A DNA stretch of 32,078 nucleotides from Metasolibacillus fluoroglycofenilyticus (lineage in GTDB: Bacteria > Bacillota > Bacilli > Bacillales_A > Planococcaceae), in contig NZ_PYWK01000009.1 in NCBI RefSeq assembly GCF_003049645.1, positions 1 to 32,078 of the forward strand, written 5' to 3'. The translations under genes were made by a program, and so were the position numbers. The notes under the pieces were generated by a model. That model was not told the DNA's origin and made no database searches. It saw nothing but the letters and a program-made list of their open reading frames with translations. Shown in pieces: positions 29,168 to 32,078 of this stretch. Every line of letters starts with the position of its first letter. Position 1 is the stretch's first letter.

Positions 29168-30448
29168 GTGAAAAAATGGCTTCATGAGTGGGGCAGAAGC
29201 TTAAAATCTTTTAATCGAAATATACGCTTATTTATTTTATCAAATGTGCTTATTCAAATAGGGATGGGCGTATTTAGTGTTATGTACAATTTATATATCC
29301 GGGAGCTCGGCTTGCCAGAGTCAGTGAATGGTAGTGTCATTTCTATGACTTCACTGGCGACGGCGCTAATGCTTATACCTGCTGGGCTATTGAGTGATAA
29401 AATTGGGCGCAAATGGCTCTTGATTATTGGCTCAACTTTAACGGCTATTTTGCTTGTAGGACGCAGTGTTGTGATTGCTGAGCAGCCAATGCTAATGCTT
29501 GCTTTCGGTATGGGGATTGTTTGGGCGCTAGCACAAGTTTCTGGTGTTCCATTTCTAGCTGAAAATTCGAGCCCGCGTGAGCGAATGCAATTGTTCAGTA
29601 TTCATTTCGCACTTGTAACGGTATCCAATGTTGTCGGTAATTTATTAGGCGGTATTATTGCAGATAGCTTACAATGGCTAGCAAAAATGGGAGAGGTCGA
29701 GAGCATTCAAGTTTCACTACTGACTGGCTGTGTTATTTTCTTCTGTGGTTTATTCCCGTTATTCAAGCTAAAGCCTATGGCAACAAATGCACAGAAAGCA
29801 AAGGAAGAGTCACAAGAGGCGGCATCTGAAATGAGCAAGGAAGCAGGCTGGTCATTTAATTTAAAAATGATTTTATTTTTCGGTACAGCAAATTTACTAG
29901 TTGGCTTTGGGGCGGGCTTAGTCATTCCATACTTAAATTTATATTTTGCCAATCGCTTTGATGCTTCTAACTCTTATATTGGATTTATTTTAGCGCTAGG
30001 CTCTGCGATGACAACTGTTGCAATGTTAATCGGTCCAATGCTAGTAAAGCGTGTTGGAAAAGTGAGGGCGCTTGTTTTATTCCAGCTCATGTCCATTCCG
30101 TTTTTATTTTTAACGGCTTTTACCAACTCCTTGCTTCTAGCATCTATCGGCTTTTTAATGCGTCAGGCGTTAATGAATGCAGGTAATCCGATTCAAAGTG
30201 CGATTGCTATGGAAGTTGTTCATGATAAATATAAAGGTTTAGCCAACTCGGTTAATCAAATGGTCTTTAATTTAGGCTGGGCGGTTATGGGCTTGCCAGC
30301 TGCATGGCTTGTTACGACATATGGCTCTTACTGGGGCTATGCCTATGCCTTCACGATTACGGGTGGTCTTTATTTAATCGCCTCTACATTTTTCTATATT
30401 ACATTTGGACGAAGGTACGTGTTGAGGGAAGAAACCGCAATAAAATAA
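29168..30448 (+). CDS. MFS transporter
   Basis: A 426-aa major facilitator with 12 predicted helices in two halves joined by a charged loop near 205-230 (NAQKAKEESQEAASEMSKEA). The MFS motif A between helices 2 and 3 reads GLLSDKIGRKW (about 72-82), and a second-half counterpart is GPMLVKRVGKVR. It is probably a drug or metabolite exporter by proton exchange; the subfamily cannot be fixed. GTG 29168 is preferred over GTG 29159 because GAGGTG ends six bases before it. It stands alone after the ABC operon's terminator. An IS3-type element begins 14 bp after its stop and may have removed its terminator. Confidence 0.9.
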   Translation: MKKWLHEWGRSLKSFNRNIRLFILSNVLIQIGMGVFSVMYNLYIRELGLPESVNGSVISMTSLATALMLIPAGLLSDKIGRKWLLIIGSTLTAILLVGRSVVIAEQPMLMLAFGMGIVWALAQVSGVPFLAENSSPRERMQLFSIHFALVTVSNVVGNLLGGIIADSLQWLAKMGEVESIQVSLLTGCVIFFCGLFPLFKLKPMATNAQKAKEESQEAASEMSKEAGWSFNLKMILFFGTANLLVGFGAGLVIPYLNLYFANRFDASNSYIGFILALGSAMTTVAMLIGPMLVKRVGKVRALVLFQLMSIPFLFLTAFTNSLLLASIGFLMRQALMNAGNPIQSAIAMEVVHDKYKGLANSVNQMVFNLGWAVMGLPAAWLVTTYGSYWGYAYAFTITGGLYLIASTFFYITFGRRYVLREETAIK

Positions 30449-30462
30449 AGAACCTCCTAAAG

Positions 30463-31638
30463 TGCTGCATCCCAAAACTTAGAGTAAAAACTAACTTTTG
30501 GGGTGATTTTTTTATGGTCAAATATAACGAAGAATTTAAGTTGAAAGTTGTCCAAGATTATTTAACGGGACATTAGGTTTTACTTTAATTACAAGGAAAT
30601 ATTTTATCTTTGATAAAACAGTCGTCATACGCTGGGTACGTGTTTATAAAGCATTTGGTCGAAATGGCTTGACAGTGAAGAAAAAGAAGCAGTTTTATTC
30701 TATTCAACTCAAATTAGATTTATTACACTTTATGAAACAAACAGGTGCTTCTTATCTAGATACAGCGATTCGGTGTAAGATGAATAATCCTTCTGTCATC
30801 GCCAAATGGAACAGTACATTTCTAAAAGAAGGAATAGGGGGCCTGCAAGAAAAAGTGAAGGGGCGCCCGTCTATGTCTAAAAAATCAAAATCAATCTCTC
30901 AGGCAAGAAAAAGAAATGTCACGTGAGGAGCAGTTAGAGCGCGAAAATGAACTACTTCGTCTAGAGGTTGCGTACCTAAAAAAGTTGAAGGCGTTTCGAG
31001 AGAATTTGGATGCCTTTCTCGAAAAGCACAAGCAGCGATTGCCTTTGAACTCAAAGAAGAAGGATTCCGATTAAAAGATGTCTTAGTACGTGTGGACATT
31101 CAAGAGGCTACGTATAGCAAATGCACCAGAAAGATCCAGATAAAGATTGGAAAACGTTAATTTTAGAGACGTTTAAAAAACATGAAGGTCGATATGGCTA
31201 CCGTCGTATTCATGTAGAATTGATAGCGCAAGGCTACACAATTAATCATAAAAAAGTACAGCGTATCATGCAGGAATTGGATTTGAAATGTGAGAAATTC
31301 GTCCGCAAATCACGCTATAAATCGTATAAAGGCACAGTTGGAAAAGTGGCGAAAAATCGTTTAAATGGCCGTTTCAATACACCTTATGCCCTTCAAAAAG
31401 TGGTAACCGACGTAATAGAATTCAAATTTACAAATGATGAAAAATTGTATTTGAGCCCAATTATGGATTTATACAACGGCGAGATTATTGGATTTAGTAT
31501 GTCTAAACGACTGACACTAGATTTTGTGCTAGATTCTTTGAAACAAGCCCTTCCAATTATTCAAGAACGTGCAGAATATCGAACAACGATTCATTCCAAT
31601 CAAGGTTGGCACTATCAACAGAACAAATGGGTGAAAAC
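30463..31638 (+). mobile_element. IS3-family (IS150 group) element, decayed and truncated
   Basis: The left end TGCTGCATCCCAAAACTTAG resembles an IS150-type terminal repeat. It is followed by an internal inverted copy CTAACTTTTGGGG and by orfA/orfB. The right part is cut at about 31638, where a second IS in opposite orientation begins with TGAAGTGACCCC. The right end of this element is not in the window before that junction. Confidence 0.85.
30514..31637 (+). pseudogene. IS150-type transposase orfAB, frameshifted
   Basis: The start MVKYNEEFKLKVVQDYL is typical of IS150 orfA. The frame breaks by a 1-nt deletion near 30571, a 1-nt insertion near 30905 and a larger loss near 31113. The programmed frameshift site A6G (30978-30984) between orfA and orfB is intact. 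OrfB keeps Asp in VTDVIEF, but the second catalytic residue is Asn (IHSNQGWHYQ instead of HSDQG), and the third (Glu) is lost with the missing C terminus. It cannot encode an active transposase. Confidence 0.88.
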
Positions 31639-32078
31639 TGAAGTGACCCCTTAAAGTTAGACACGGTTATTTCGTTTAGGCAATTTGGGTAAAATGAGTT
31701 CGGTACTGCACCGGACTCATTTTTAATTTTGCCTTCATACGTTTCGTGTTGTAATAGTTTATATAGTTTTCAAGTTCCTTTTTAAAATGCTCGACACTTT
31801 CAAATTCCTTTAAATAGAGAAATTTCGACTTCATGATGCCAAAGAAATTCTCCATGACAGAATTGTCGTAACAGTTTCCTTTACGCGACATACTCTGCAC
31901 AATCCCTCTAAAGCCTTTTCTACCATCTCTGAAACTAATGAATATGTAGGTCTAGAGCCAATTGTATACGTAATAATTTCGCCATTAAATAAGTCTAAAA
32001 CAGGCGATAAATAAAGCTTTTCACCAAATAACTTAAACTCTGTAATATCTGTTACCCATTTCTCATTAGGCGCTTTTG
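31639..32078 (-). mobile_element. Second IS3-family element, inserted in the first, runs off the window
   Basis: The end TGAAGTGACCCCTTAAAGTT and following AGACAC is typical of IS3/IS150 terminal repeats. The coding strand is minus and continues past the right edge. It interrupts the first element after WVKT in its orfB. Confidence 0.82.
31676..32078 (-). pseudogene. IS3-family orfB with internal deletion (partial)
   Basis: Minus-strand transposase. The part nearest the window edge reads NEKWVTDITEFKLFGEKLYL with the first catalytic Asp, continuing to VSEMVEKALEG. It then joins, in a different frame at about 31900, to IVQSMSRKGNCYDNSVMENF, which carries the catalytic Glu. The ~30-40 residues between, including the HSDQG block with the second Asp, are missing. 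The C terminus ends YNTKRMKAKLKMSPVQYR and a short tail. The copy is dead. Confidence 0.85.

Overview
The window looks like a chromosomal segment of a low-GC, Gram-positive member of the Bacillales, most likely Lysinibacillus/Solibacillus-type Planococcaceae. This rests on the AT-rich sequence, Bacillus-style ribosome binding sites (AAGGAGG-like, with many GTG/TTG starts), the 23S-5S-tRNA order, and proteins that closely resemble Bacillus QueG, TrmL, BdbC, BmrC/BmrD and a YeaB-type manganese CDF exporter. The genus is inferred from recalled protein similarity, not from a database search.

Layout. 1-1957: end of an rRNA operon (23S 3' end, 5S) followed by 17 tRNA genes and a terminator; a promoter-like sequence sits in the 23S-5S spacer. 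2029-2931: LD-carboxypeptidase-like S66 peptidase. 3147-4335 (minus): two small genes, one with a B3/B4 tRNA-synthetase-type domain. 4398-6025: queG-trmL, both acting on the tRNA wobble position. 6262-8335: OmpR-type response regulator and sensor kinase. 8625-11944: an operon of VTC-type polyphosphate polymerase, DUF4956 membrane protein and secreted CotH-type kinase. The two promoters in this part share a direct-repeat layout, suggesting that the two-component system controls the operon. 12123-13778: ECF sigma factor remnant, VOC dioxygenase, two very small genes. 14052-16019: tandem aldo/keto reductases and a small protein. 16508-19244 (minus): LysE-type exporter, RluA-type pseudouridine synthase, and a membrane thioredoxin plus BdbC disulphide pair. 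19444-21218: cytoplasmic GAF sensor kinase with a four-cysteine cluster and a NarL-type regulator, divergent from the disulphide pair. 21375-25000: MazG-like protein, CDF exporter, CorC-type protein, lipoprotein. 25049-28897: heterodimeric BmrC/BmrD-like multidrug ABC exporter behind a long leader with two short peptides and a terminator. 29168-30448: MFS transporter. 30463-32078: two nested, decayed IS3-family (IS150 group) elements.

The most unusual signals are (i) a dispersed family of hairpin-led intergenic elements, up to about 200 bp, with compensatory stem changes, placed just after stop codons; (ii) the VTC-DUF4956-CotH operon with a putative dedicated two-component system; (iii) the attenuator-like leader of the ABC exporter; and (iv) an in-frame-deleted ECF sigma factor that still carries a good ribosome binding site.
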